This document shows, in pieces, positions 51,046 through 59,675 of a stretch of 64,000 nucleotides of DNA. Location of the stretch: NCBI GenBank assembly GCA_030583665.1, contig CP129469.1, positions 2,657,043 to 2,721,042 of the forward strand, written 5' to 3'. Made by a program: the position numbers and the translations under genes. This DNA is from Candidatus Jettenia sp. AMX2. GTDB taxonomy: Bacteria; Planctomycetota; Brocadiia; Brocadiales; Brocadiaceae. Position 1 is the stretch's first letter. Every line of letters begins with the position of its first letter. The notes under the pieces are model-generated. The model worked only from the letters and a program-made list of their open reading frames with translations, did not search any database and was not told the origin of the DNA.

Positions 51046-52740
51046 TTATAAACGCCCTGACCTCAAAATCCCGATTGTCAATCCCAATCCGAGAATACCT
51101 GCAAAGATAAAACCCAGAATACCCATCATGGGAAAACCATACATCAGAGGCCCTTTATTGGTCATGATAATAAGCGAAGAACCAATAATCAGAGCGGAGA
51201 TTACCAAACTGAATGAGAGCCGGTTACTTGATTTATCCATTTCTGATATAAATTTCGAGAGACCCCGATGTTCAAATTCAATTTTTAATGTACCCGTTTT
51301 TACCTTCTTCATGATGTCACGGATATCCCCTGGAATCAATTTAAGAATATCTGCCAATTCTGAAGAATAGGATGACAGGTTCTTCAGTATCCGTTTTGGA
51401 TCGTGACGTTCATGTACCAGTCTTTCCACGAAAGGTCGTGCATGGGCAATCGTATTAAATTCAGGATCCAGCTGCCTTGCAATGCCATCGATCGTGGCAA
51501 GGGACTTAATGAGGACATGCAGTTCGGAAGGAACCTTTAAGTTGTGGCGAATCAAAACGTCGACAGCCTGGGGAAGTATTGCAGAGATATCTATCTGTTT
51601 TAAAGGCATATCATAGTACCGGTCTATGAAGTCGCCGATATCGAGCTTTAAATCCCGTGTAACCTCTTCATTAACGAAAGAACCCAGCGTTTCCAGTGCT
51701 TTTAGAATACCGTTTATATTTTTCATGGTTATTGCGATCAGGAGGTCCACAATAGCATCACGTGTGTCTTCATCAAGTCTGCCCACAATTCCAAAGTCCA
51801 CAAGTGCAATGGTTGTATTGGAAAGGATGAATATATTTCCGGGGTGAGGGTCTGCATGGAAGAATCCATCAATAAATATCTGCTGAAGGATAGCATTGGC
51901 ACCATTGGTAGCAATAGCTTTTTTCTCTTCGAGAGGATGAGATTGACCTAAATAATCGTTTAATCTGGTACCTTTAATCTCTTCTATGGTGAGAACATTG
52001 TATTTCGTATAATCCCAAAAAACCTCAGGAATATAAACAGTTGGAATATCTTTAAAATTATTGTGGAATTTATCAATATTATGCGCCTCATACCGGAAAT
52101 CCATCTCCCTGGTGATAATCCTCGCAAATTCATCTACAATACTGACGGGATCAAAAATCCTTTTATCATGCATATACCGGTTAATCAGGAAGGCCAGATT
52201 ATAAAGAATATCTATATCTGTTTCGATAACCCCACTGATGCCTGGCCTCAGCACCTTTACAACGACATGTTCACCTGATTTGAGTTGTGCCCTGTGTACT
52301 TGTCCCAATGAGGCTGCCGCAAGGGGTGTGGATTCAAACGAAGCGAACAGTCCTTCAGGATAAATTCCAAAAGACTCCTTTATCTGTTTTCTGACCTCCT
52401 CATAACTGAACGGGGGAATGCGATCCTGGAGTTTGCTCAGTTCCAAACATAAATCCAGCGGAACAACGTCAGGCCTTACACTCAGGATCTGCCCCAGTTT
52501 TATAAATGTTGGACCAAGTTCCTCCAGCGCCTTTCTTAAACGAACAGCCCGGGATTCCTGTGGTTCAGTAAAACGCCGCAGCAACCGAGTTTTGATAATA
52601 CCTCTTCCGATAAGATGAGTGTCCAGATGAAGTTGTTGTATGATATAACCAAAACCGTGCTTGGTTAATATCCTGAGGATTTGATTAAACCGGCGAATAT
52701 CCCGGATCTTTTGGCCTATTTTCCCAAATTGCATGAACAC
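51046..52740 (-). CDS. ubiB: UbiB/ABC1/AarF-family atypical kinase
   Basis: This 564-residue protein has the KxGQ-type motif TFIKLGQILSVRPDVVP, the Ala-rich loop PLAAASLGQVHRAQL, VVVKVLRPG, the catalytic-type loop HADPHPGN and DFGIVGR, and two C-terminal transmembrane helices (about 510-560). It supports isoprenoid quinone synthesis or membrane lipid handling as an ATPase/kinase-like protein. The start is GTG with AAGGG upstream. Confidence 0.9.
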   Translation of the reverse strand: MFMQFGKIGQKIRDIRRFNQILRILTKHGFGYIIQQLHLDTHLIGRGIIKTRLLRRFTEPQESRAVRLRKALEELGPTFIKLGQILSVRPDVVPLDLCLELSKLQDRIPPFSYEEVRKQIKESFGIYPEGLFASFESTPLAAASLGQVHRAQLKSGEHVVVKVLRPGISGVIETDIDILYNLAFLINRYMHDKRIFDPVSIVDEFARIITREMDFRYEAHNIDKFHNNFKDIPTVYIPEVFWDYTKYNVLTIEEIKGTRLNDYLGQSHPLEEKKAIATNGANAILQQIFIDGFFHADPHPGNIFILSNTTIALVDFGIVGRLDEDTRDAIVDLLIAITMKNINGILKALETLGSFVNEEVTRDLKLDIGDFIDRYYDMPLKQIDISAILPQAVDVLIRHNLKVPSELHVLIKSLATIDGIARQLDPEFNTIAHARPFVERLVHERHDPKRILKNLSSYSSELADILKLIPGDIRDIMKKVKTGTLKIEFEHRGLSKFISEMDKSSNRLSFSLVISALIIGSSLIIMTNKGPLMYGFPMMGILGFIFAGILGLGLTIGILRSGRL

Positions 52741-52909
52741 ATCATTTCCCTTCGTTCCCTGAGAATTTTTGTTTCAATTTCCCGTAATCCGTTCAAACCT
52801 TTTTTCTGTTTTCCATAATGAAAAAAGAAAAGAATTCATAGTGTGTTGGTTTTCGAAAAAACAACGTCTTACAAAAAAGTCTCTCAAGGCACAATATCAC
52901 AAAAAATAA

Positions 52910-53461
52910 TTATTCCAGAAGAACAAGGCCATAAATATTAACCTCGTCCTTTTCGTCCTTAAGCGTTTCTATGCTTAAATGATTATTTCTTACCGTCTGA
53001 TAGACATCGATGCCGCAAGCCTCCATCGATGGCCTTGCTTCAGCAGTACGGATGCAGGTTGAATCTGTTATACAATTCTCACATAATTTACAGGGCCCGG
53101 CGCCAAGACCAAAGGCTTTGTAGAACCCCAAAGAAAATGCCACCCTTTCTACCTCTGCAGTCACATACCGCATCTGCCAGCTCATCCGCCCGTGCAGGAG
53201 CAATGCCTTATGGTATTCCCCCAGGATGCCCTTCATCTCTTCGTAAGAGGGGGAATGAGGAGGACAGGTTAGCTTTTTCCCATATTCATCGCATCCGTAT
53301 TTACACTTTAACTGAACCCATCGTGCAAGAACAATGGTATTCGTATGGATGACGACTCCCTCTTCACAACCTAATTCCAAAGTTTTTTTAATTAGAGAGT
53401 TGTATGCCCCGTCAGGATGCTTTATCATGCCCCGGTTTTGTGATGCAACGGAAACCTTCAT
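52910..53461 (-). CDS. DUF2284 Cys-rich putative metal-binding protein
   Basis: This 183-residue protein has many Cys residues: CKYGCDEYGKKLTCPPHSPSYEEMK and CKLCENCITDSTC. This is the pattern of DUF2284 predicted metal-binding proteins. It may carry an Fe-S cluster. No neighbours suggest a pathway. Confidence 0.8.
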   Translation of the reverse strand: MKVSVASQNRGMIKHPDGAYNSLIKKTLELGCEEGVVIHTNTIVLARWVQLKCKYGCDEYGKKLTCPPHSPSYEEMKGILGEYHKALLLHGRMSWQMRYVTAEVERVAFSLGFYKAFGLGAGPCKLCENCITDSTCIRTAEARPSMEACGIDVYQTVRNNHLSIETLKDEKDEVNIYGLVLLE

Positions 53462-53583
53462 ACTTACAAGAAATTATTTTCCTATCAATAGTACTATAAA
53501 CGAGTAGGAATGTTTAATCAAACATTTTTTCGTCCAGGGACGTCCAAAACACTCCCATTGACAGAAGAAATTTACAAAGTATA

Positions 53584-54294
53584 ATGGGTGTGTATATGAA
53601 AGAGGAAAAAAAGCGGCCTACCATTAAGCAGCTTCCTATTCATGAGCGACCGAGGGAAAGATTAATTCAAAACGGCGAAGAATATTTAACCGATGCCGAA
53701 CTCCTGGGAATTATCATCCGTGACGGCACTTCAAATTACAGTGCTGTAGATTTAGCCAGAAACCTTCTTTCTGAATACGGTAATTTCCGGCGCTTAAGCC
53801 TGGCTTCCATTGGGGAACTCTGCAAGATAAAAGGAATAGGCCCTGCACGGGCTGCTCAAATCAAGGCATCGTTAGCTATCGCCAAACGTTTTTCTACCAT
53901 TCCGATGAAACCCCTTCAGCAATTTAAATGCAGCAAAGACATCTTTGATCATTTCCACGAACGGTTGCGTGAACACAAACAGGAGGTTTTTCTTGTTATT
54001 TTACTCAATAATAAAAACAGAATTCTTAAAGAACTGACGATCTCTTCGGGTAGTCTTACCTCCAGTATCGTCCATCCGAGAGAGGTATTTAATCCTGCCG
54101 TTAAAGAATCTGCCGCATCTGTTATTTTTGTTCATAATCACCCTTCCGGAGACCCAGAGCCAAGCAGAGAGGATATTCATACAACCAGCCGGTTGCTGGA
54201 AGCAGGAAATATCATTGGAATAAAAGTACTGGATCATATTATTATAGGAAACGGGGATTTTGTAAGTTTCAGGGACAGGGGGATTATGCCATAA
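53584..54294 (+). CDS. radC: RadC-family (JAB/MPN) protein
   Basis: The protein has 236 residues. The N-terminal half has an HhH-like GIGPARAAQIKA motif; the C-terminal JAMM domain has HNHPSGDPEPSREDI with the metal ligands. RadC was once linked to DNA repair, but its role is uncertain. An ATG at 53596 is an alternative start, giving MKEEKKRP. Confidence 0.9.
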   Translation: MGVYMKEEKKRPTIKQLPIHERPRERLIQNGEEYLTDAELLGIIIRDGTSNYSAVDLARNLLSEYGNFRRLSLASIGELCKIKGIGPARAAQIKASLAIAKRFSTIPMKPLQQFKCSKDIFDHFHERLREHKQEVFLVILLNNKNRILKELTISSGSLTSSIVHPREVFNPAVKESAASVIFVHNHPSGDPEPSREDIHTTSRLLEAGNIIGIKVLDHIIIGNGDFVSFRDRGIMP

Positions 54295-54322
54295 GCGTTA
54301 ACTTAAGCGATATTTGGGGTGG

Positions 54323-54370
54323 CACGGGCAAAGCAGAGACGCAAAATCTTGCGTCTCTGCTTTGCCCGTG
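54323..54370. repeat. Perfect 22-bp stem hairpin downstream of radC
   Basis: The 22 bases at 54323-54344 are the exact reverse complement of 54349-54370, with the 4-nt loop AATC. Core CAGAGACGCAA/TTGCGTCTCTG. No U-run follows, so it is better read as a dispersed palindromic repeat than a classical terminator. Confidence 0.75.
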
Positions 54371-54432
54371 TTCAACCCGAGAAACGCGGTTATCGTCGCA
54401 AGTTAAGATTTATGTAAAAATTTCGTTTTATG

Positions 54433-54458
54433 AAAAAGCAGAAGCTTTTGGCTATATA
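54433..54458 (-). repeat. Fragment of the 92-bp MITE-like element
   Basis: The reverse complement gives TATAGCCAAAAGCTTCTGC, matching the left end of the elements at 30635 and 37459. Only the end is preserved. Confidence 0.5.
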
Positions 54459-54652
54459 TCATCTCTGATTTCAATCTTAGATTACGATTAATTCATGAAA
54501 AGGAAGAGTAACGCATTATTCTATACTTATAAGGATACCCATTCTAGCGGAGGAGGTTTATTTCTTTTTATGGAAAATTGTTCCGGTGGCTGATTCATTT
54601 CTGAAAATCTCTGAAAAATCATAGTATATTTATGTGAATTTATTTTCATGCC

Positions 54653-54727
54653 AGAGGGTATCCACACGACATGATACTTGCACTCCAGCACCGTATATGA
54701 TAGACTCTTCTTTCCCTTCGCCTCCAT
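54653..54727 (-). pseudogene. Remnant of an IS200/IS605 TnpA-type transposase
   Basis: A short minus-strand frame reads MEAKGKKSLSYTVLECKYHV then VWIPS, which matches the N-terminus of IS200-family TnpA (Y/CKYH-x-VW-x-P). The match stops after about 25 residues, so only a fragment survives. Confidence 0.55.
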
Positions 54728-54869
54728 TTCTGATATCTTCTGAATCTCAAATATCCACTCTATTGAATGTAAATGAATAAAGGCGAAAATGGCAAGAGAA
54801 CTGAAAGACAGGGTTAAAAAACAGCAGTGCATTCGTTAATCGGCAAACAGTTTACTGGAGACAAATACA

Positions 54870-56555
54870 GTGAGTAATCAGCCAAATAAAATTATCTATT
54901 CCATGCTCAGGGTGAGCAAATATTATGACAAAAAACCGGTATTGAAGGATATTTCCCTTTCGTATTTTTATGGCGCCAAGATTGGCGTACTTGGCTTAAA
55001 TGGTTCAGGAAAGAGTTCTCTCCTGCGCATCCTTGCAGGGGTAGATAAGGATTTCAACGGACAGGCGACCCTCTCAGCCGGCTACACGGTCGGATTTCTC
55101 GAACAGGAACCGTTGCTGGATGAAACAAAAACGGTGCGCGAAATTGTGGAACAGGGTGTTCAGGAACTGGTAGACCTTCATAACGAGTACAACCGGATCA
55201 ATGAGCGTTTTGCTGAACCAATGACGGACGAAGATTTGAATACACTGATAGAACTGCAGGGGGAGGTACAGGAAAAAATTGATGCGCTTGGCGCATGGGA
55301 CCTTGATTCCCGTCTTGAAATGGCTATGGAAGCACTGCGCTGTCCCGAAGGAAATACGCCGGCAAACATACTGTCCGGAGGGGAAAGACGCCGTGTGGCT
55401 CTTTGCAGGCTGCTCCTGCAGAAGCCGGATATTTTACTTCTGGACGAGCCTACAAATCATCTTGATGCCGAAACGGTTGCATGGCTGGAACACCATTTAC
55501 AAAATTATGCAGGAACGGTAATAGCGGTAACCCATGACCGTTATTTTCTCGACAATGTAGCTGGCTGGATCCTGGAGCTGGACCGGGGATATGGAATTCC
55601 ATGGAAGGGGAACTACACCTCGTGGCTTGAGCAGAAGCAGAAAAGGCTGCAGCAGGAAGAAAAGCAGGAAACAGAACGGCAAAAGACCCTGCAACGTGAA
55701 CTGGAATGGATCAGGATGACCCCAAAGGGCAGGCACTCAAAATCGAAGGCGCGCATTAATTCTTATGAATCACTTTTCGACCAACAAAATGAAAAACGAA
55801 TAAAGGATTTGGAAATCTATATTCCACAGGGACCGAGACTGGGCAATCTGGTCATTGAGGCAGACAAGGTTATTAAGTCATACGGTGACCGTATTCTGGT
55901 AGAGGAAATGACATTTTCCCTTCCGTGCGGAGGTATCGTTGGTGTTATTGGTCCTAACGGCGCAGGAAAGACTACCCTGTTCCGTATGATCACCGGTCAG
56001 GAAAAACCTGATTCCGGCACAATCCGGGTAGGTGAATCGGTAAAGCTTGCATACGTTGACCAGAGCCGGGAAACCCTCGATCCGGATAAAACTGTATGGG
56101 AGATAATTTCAGGAGGCCGCGATTTCATCAGGCTTGGAGGCAGGGAGGTAAATTCCCGCGCCTATGTGGCACGTTTTAATTTTTCCGGCACCGATCAGCA
56201 AAAACCGGTAAAAACATTGTCCGGCGGAGAACGGAACAGGGTTCACCTTGCCTGTATGTTGAAGGAGGGCGCCAACGTCCTGCTGCTCGATGAACCGACG
56301 AATGATCTTGATGTAAACACGATGCGGGCACTGGAAGATGCCCTGGAAAATTTCCCCGGCTGTGTCGTAGTAATCAGCCATGACCGATGGTTCCTCGACC
56401 GGATTGCAACCCACATCCTTGCTTTCGAAGGAAATAGCAAGGTCGTCTTTTTTGAAGGAAACTATTCCGAATACGAGGCAGAAAGGAAGAAGCACCTTGG
56501 CATTGCAGACGACCAGCCCCATCGCATCAAATACCGCCAGTTAACAAGGGCATAA
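54870..56555 (+). CDS. ettA: ABC-F ATPase EttA (energy-dependent translational throttle)
   Basis: This 561-residue protein has two ABC cassettes. The first has Walker A GLNGSGKSS and LSGGERRRVAL; the second has GPNGAGKTT and LSGGERNRVHL. Between them lies a charged helical linker with an EttA-type RMTPKGRHSKSKARI. It has no transmembrane part, so it acts on the ribosome. The start is GTG 54870 with GGAG 9 nt upstream. Confidence 0.92.
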   Translation: MSNQPNKIIYSMLRVSKYYDKKPVLKDISLSYFYGAKIGVLGLNGSGKSSLLRILAGVDKDFNGQATLSAGYTVGFLEQEPLLDETKTVREIVEQGVQELVDLHNEYNRINERFAEPMTDEDLNTLIELQGEVQEKIDALGAWDLDSRLEMAMEALRCPEGNTPANILSGGERRRVALCRLLLQKPDILLLDEPTNHLDAETVAWLEHHLQNYAGTVIAVTHDRYFLDNVAGWILELDRGYGIPWKGNYTSWLEQKQKRLQQEEKQETERQKTLQRELEWIRMTPKGRHSKSKARINSYESLFDQQNEKRIKDLEIYIPQGPRLGNLVIEADKVIKSYGDRILVEEMTFSLPCGGIVGVIGPNGAGKTTLFRMITGQEKPDSGTIRVGESVKLAYVDQSRETLDPDKTVWEIISGGRDFIRLGGREVNSRAYVARFNFSGTDQQKPVKTLSGGERNRVHLACMLKEGANVLLLDEPTNDLDVNTMRALEDALENFPGCVVVISHDRWFLDRIATHILAFEGNSKVVFFEGNYSEYEAERKKHLGIADDQPHRIKYRQLTRA

Positions 56556-56868
56556 GGTAAAAACCAGTGAATGTTGTCGGGTAGTTAAAATGTCTGGAAT
56601 TGCTGCGGTATGCTGCGGTATAAAGTAAAATAAATTGCTTCGCATGTTTTGCAGTTTCAGTAGCCCCTTTGGGCTCACATTTTTGTGCTTATCTTTACCA
56701 AGGTAAGCAACCTGCCTCTGTTATTTCTCAATTAATCAGTTGTAATTTCATGAATGTTATATTACTATCTAAAGGATTTTTATAGAATGTTTTTTCTGTT
56801 ATGCGTTTTTTAATTTCATTCAGAATACCATCAAACAAACTTAATCCAGAAAGGAGATTTCTGAGTTC
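56556..56868. other. Gene-free spacer before folD
   Basis: Only a short tandem (TGCTGCGGTA twice, 56600-56620) was noticed. No gene, repeat family or strong promoter was recognised. Confidence 0.4.
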
Positions 56869-57789
56869 ATGGGTGCAAAATTAATCAGGGGAACTGAAAT
56901 CGGAGAGCAGATCCTGCAAGAGATTACCACTGAAGTGGCAGAAATAAAAGAACAACACGGTGTTGTGCCGGGGCTCGTAACAATACTCGTGGGAAGTAAT
57001 CCTGCCTCGCTGTCATATGTTACTCTAAAAATCAAAACCGCCCACAGGTTAGGGTTTAAAGAGATTCAGGACAACCAGCCTGTTGACATTCCCGAAACAG
57101 ATCTGCTTACCCTTATCGACAAATACAATAAAGACGATTCGATACATGGTATCCTCGTCCAGCTTCCCCTCCCGAAGCATATTGATGAAAAAAAAGTGAT
57201 AAATACCATCGACCCCGACAAGGATGTTGATGGTTTCCATCCTGTCAATGTCGGACGCCTTATGATCGGAGGCGATGAGGTAAAATTCCCGCCATGTACT
57301 CCGGCTGGCATTCAGGAACTGATTGTGCGCTCAGGCATTGAAACAAGCGGTGCTGAAGCCGTTGTTGTCGGACGTTCAAATATCGTAGGAAAACCGATCG
57401 CCAATATGTTGTTTCAGAAAGGGAAAGGAGCCGATGCAACAGTAACGGTCGTTCATACACGCACAAAAAATATGGCCGAACATTGTAAACGTGCAGATAT
57501 CTTAATTGTTGCTGCCGGTGTGCCTGGTTTAGTAAAACCGGAATGGATAAAGCCCGGCGCATGTGTTATTGATGTAGGCGTCAATAGGGTAGGTGAAAAA
57601 CCAAGCAAAAATGACCCAACTAAAATGGTACCAATCCTTAAAGGTGATGTTGATTTTGAAGCAGCTAAAGAAATTGCCGGATATATAACCCCTGTTCCTG
57701 GCGGTGTTGGCCCTATGACCATCACCATGCTTATGAAAAACACCCTTCGCTCCCTTAAATTCAAGTTAGCCCTGGTAAGCCCCAATTAA
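56869..57789 (+). CDS. folD: Methylenetetrahydrofolate dehydrogenase/cyclohydrolase FolD
   Basis: This 306-residue protein has PGLVTILVGSNPASLSYVTLKIK with the catalytic Lys, GILVQLPLPKHID, DPDKDVDGFHP, CTPAGIQEL, VVGRSNIVGKP and TPVPGGVGPMT. It interconverts methylene-, methenyl- and formyl-tetrahydrofolate, the methyl branch of one-carbon metabolism, which also serves the Wood-Ljungdahl pathway used by anammox bacteria. AAGGAG is upstream at slightly long spacing. Confidence 0.94.
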   Translation: MGAKLIRGTEIGEQILQEITTEVAEIKEQHGVVPGLVTILVGSNPASLSYVTLKIKTAHRLGFKEIQDNQPVDIPETDLLTLIDKYNKDDSIHGILVQLPLPKHIDEKKVINTIDPDKDVDGFHPVNVGRLMIGGDEVKFPPCTPAGIQELIVRSGIETSGAEAVVVGRSNIVGKPIANMLFQKGKGADATVTVVHTRTKNMAEHCKRADILIVAAGVPGLVKPEWIKPGACVIDVGVNRVGEKPSKNDPTKMVPILKGDVDFEAAKEIAGYITPVPGGVGPMTITMLMKNTLRSLKFKLALVSPN

Positions 57790-58391
57790 CAATGACGATT
57801 CCTTAGCAGTAGGGCAGAGGCACTGCCTGCCAAATTTAACACAAAGCACACGAAGTTTATGAAGAACACGAAGAAAGACATATTTTTATAGTTTTGTTTT
57901 TTATTTTTCTCTTCGTACTACTATCCATCAATTTCTTGTTTTTTTTGCGTGTTTTTCAAAATACATAACCGTAAGGCAATGACCAGATAAGGCTTACGTA
58001 AAGTTTTGGGTATTGTGGGTTTCCTATGTCACTCCTTCGGGGTTAGAAATCTTTTGTATGACTTTTGCTATAATCATGACATCCCTTCGGGATTAAAAAA
58101 CAAAAAATAAATCGTAATAATTCACCGCAAAGGTGCAAAGAACGCATTTGAAACTGTTTCGTATTTCGAATTTAGTTGCGGCCACAGGCCGCGCTAAGTT
58201 ATCCGTGGTGTTAATACATGCTTTTTTTCCTATTTACCGTTTCGCTCATTTTTACGGTAGTTATTTTTTGGGTGGACAGAACCTGCCATGTATCGTTTTA
58301 TTTTGGTGGACGGTGCCCACCCTACATTCGGTTTTTTGTTAAAACAAGTGCAGAAAACGTCCCCTGCACACCAATGAAAATTGTTCAATTT
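57790..58391. other. Repeat-bearing gene-free stretch
   Basis: Contains a fragment of the 130-bp repeat (57837-57882), the 69-bp unit and a second fragment (GGTGCCCACCCTACATT, 58309-58330), plus a short GC palindrome (GCGGCCACAGGCCGCGC). No gene was found. Confidence 0.5.
58028..58096 (+). repeat. 69-bp REP-like unit, copy D
   Basis: Begins GTCACTCCTTCGGGGTT, contains TTTGCTATAATCATGACA and ends CATCCCTTCGGGATTAA. Same length and layout as copies at 16851, 17320 and 30778. Confidence 0.85.
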
Positions 58392-59363
58392 CTAATGCTC
58401 ATCCCTCTGCAATTTTGCTTTACGGAAATAAAGAAAGAAAGACGCCACAATGCAAAGCCATACCTGAATAATCATAACATAATAGATAAAACCTGCCACA
58501 AACCTAAAAAGATGCGATCCTTTTAATGTTCCCGTACTCCTGTAATACAAACTCTTAACCGGCTTAAAAATAGACCTGGACTTCGTACTGCTTCGTTCCG
58601 CCCTGACAGGCGACGGTCTTTGTTCTGTGCCTGGACTTACAGCAGGTTGTCTGGCTGTTTGTGCAGGTCTTGTTGTCTCAGCAGGTCTGGTTACTGCCGG
58701 AGATGGTTGTGGTGTGCGAACGGATGTCCCTGCAGACCTTTCCTGTACAGAGGTAGCTGGTCTTTCTGCCCTGGTTTCTGTTGTTTGGGGTCTGGATGCG
58801 GCATCCCTGTCGCCCGGAACAGATGCCGCAGATGGCCTTGTTTCAGCCTGCTGTGGTGTTTCTGTCCTTCTTTCCGGCGATCGCGATTCTGCTGTTCTCT
58901 GGGCTTCCTGGGGTGTCTGAGCAGCTTGTTGGCCGGATGTCTGAGATGTTCTTCCATTCGTGGTTTTCATACGCTCAGCAATTATTCTTCTATAAGACTG
59001 CAGAGCCTCGTTAGCCTTATCTTCCATACCCATCCTTTTATATGCCAGCCAAAGCCGTTCAAATGCTTGTGCATATTCCGGTTTGATACTAATGACCTTG
59101 TTGAAAGCACCAACAGCCTCTTCAAATCTGCCCAGCCTGAAGTAGACACTTCCCATGCCAAAATATGCTTCGGCGTGGTCAGGGTCTATCTCTATAACTT
59201 TTTTTAATAATTCCAAAGATTCTTCAACCTTGCCTACTCTGTAAAGATTATAAGCCTCCATATAATGTTTATTTGCTTCTTCATATCTGTCGGCAAGCAG
59301 GGTTTGTCCATGAAGGGCATTCATTGCCAGGATAGCAAGAAAAGAAATCAGATATTTTTTCAT
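58392..59363 (-). CDS. TPR protein with Pro/Thr/Arg-rich linker and C-terminal transmembrane helix
   Basis: This 323-residue protein has a signal peptide (about 1-24), three TPR-like repeats (about 30-130: HYMEAYNLYRVGKVEESLELL, AEAYFGMGSVYFRLGRFEEAV, AQAFERLWLAYKRMG), a long low-complexity stretch (about 140-265) of Thr, Pro, Arg, Gln and Ala, and a C-terminal transmembrane helix (about 290-310) with a short basic tail. It may be anchored in a membrane with the TPR domain outside the cytoplasm. The function is unknown. Confidence 0.8.
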   Translation of the reverse strand: MKKYLISFLAILAMNALHGQTLLADRYEEANKHYMEAYNLYRVGKVEESLELLKKVIEIDPDHAEAYFGMGSVYFRLGRFEEAVGAFNKVISIKPEYAQAFERLWLAYKRMGMEDKANEALQSYRRIIAERMKTTNGRTSQTSGQQAAQTPQEAQRTAESRSPERRTETPQQAETRPSAASVPGDRDAASRPQTTETRAERPATSVQERSAGTSVRTPQPSPAVTRPAETTRPAQTARQPAVSPGTEQRPSPVRAERSSTKSRSIFKPVKSLYYRSTGTLKGSHLFRFVAGFIYYVMIIQVWLCIVASFFLYFRKAKLQRDEH

Positions 59364-59675
59364 AAATCAGGATAGGGAAATGATTGAATTATTGTAACTA
59401 TTCAGGAAAATTTACTATATTCCCCCTTTCTAAAGAGGTAGAGGGTTGTTTAATTTTAATGTTTTATTTACAACCCCCTGGATCCCCCTTTTTTAAGGGG
59501 GACTTTGCCGAAGATCATTTAACTGAATAGTTACTTCTTACCTATGAAAACATTAAATCCTTTATTTTGGTTCCTGCAAAAAACCCTACTTTAACCATAT
59601 TAAGTTCGGTCTCATCTGTCAGATACTATAATTCTCATGGTATTCCGGGTAATGCTTTGCGCAGATTATGAACAA
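59364..59675. other. Gene-free spacer
   Basis: Contains the 141-bp element at 59394-59534. No gene or terminator was recognised in the remaining bases. Confidence 0.45.
59394..59534. repeat. 141-bp MITE-like element with 12-bp perfect terminal inverted repeats
   Basis: GTAACTATTCAG (59394-59405) and its exact reverse complement (59523-59534) enclose TCCCCCTTTCTAAAG and CCCCCTTTTTTAAGGGGG runs. No open frame lies inside. Confidence 0.75.

Larger units (their letters stand above)
54295..54869. other. Gene-free stretch with hairpin and transposase remnant
   Basis: Contains the 22-bp stem hairpin, the MITE fragment and the TnpA remnant. No intact gene is seen. Confidence 0.5.

Noticed and set aside
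58620-59207. Cys-rich plus-strand frame opposite the TPR gene
   Set aside because: The Cys codons result from the complement of Thr/Ala/Arg-rich low-complexity sequence.
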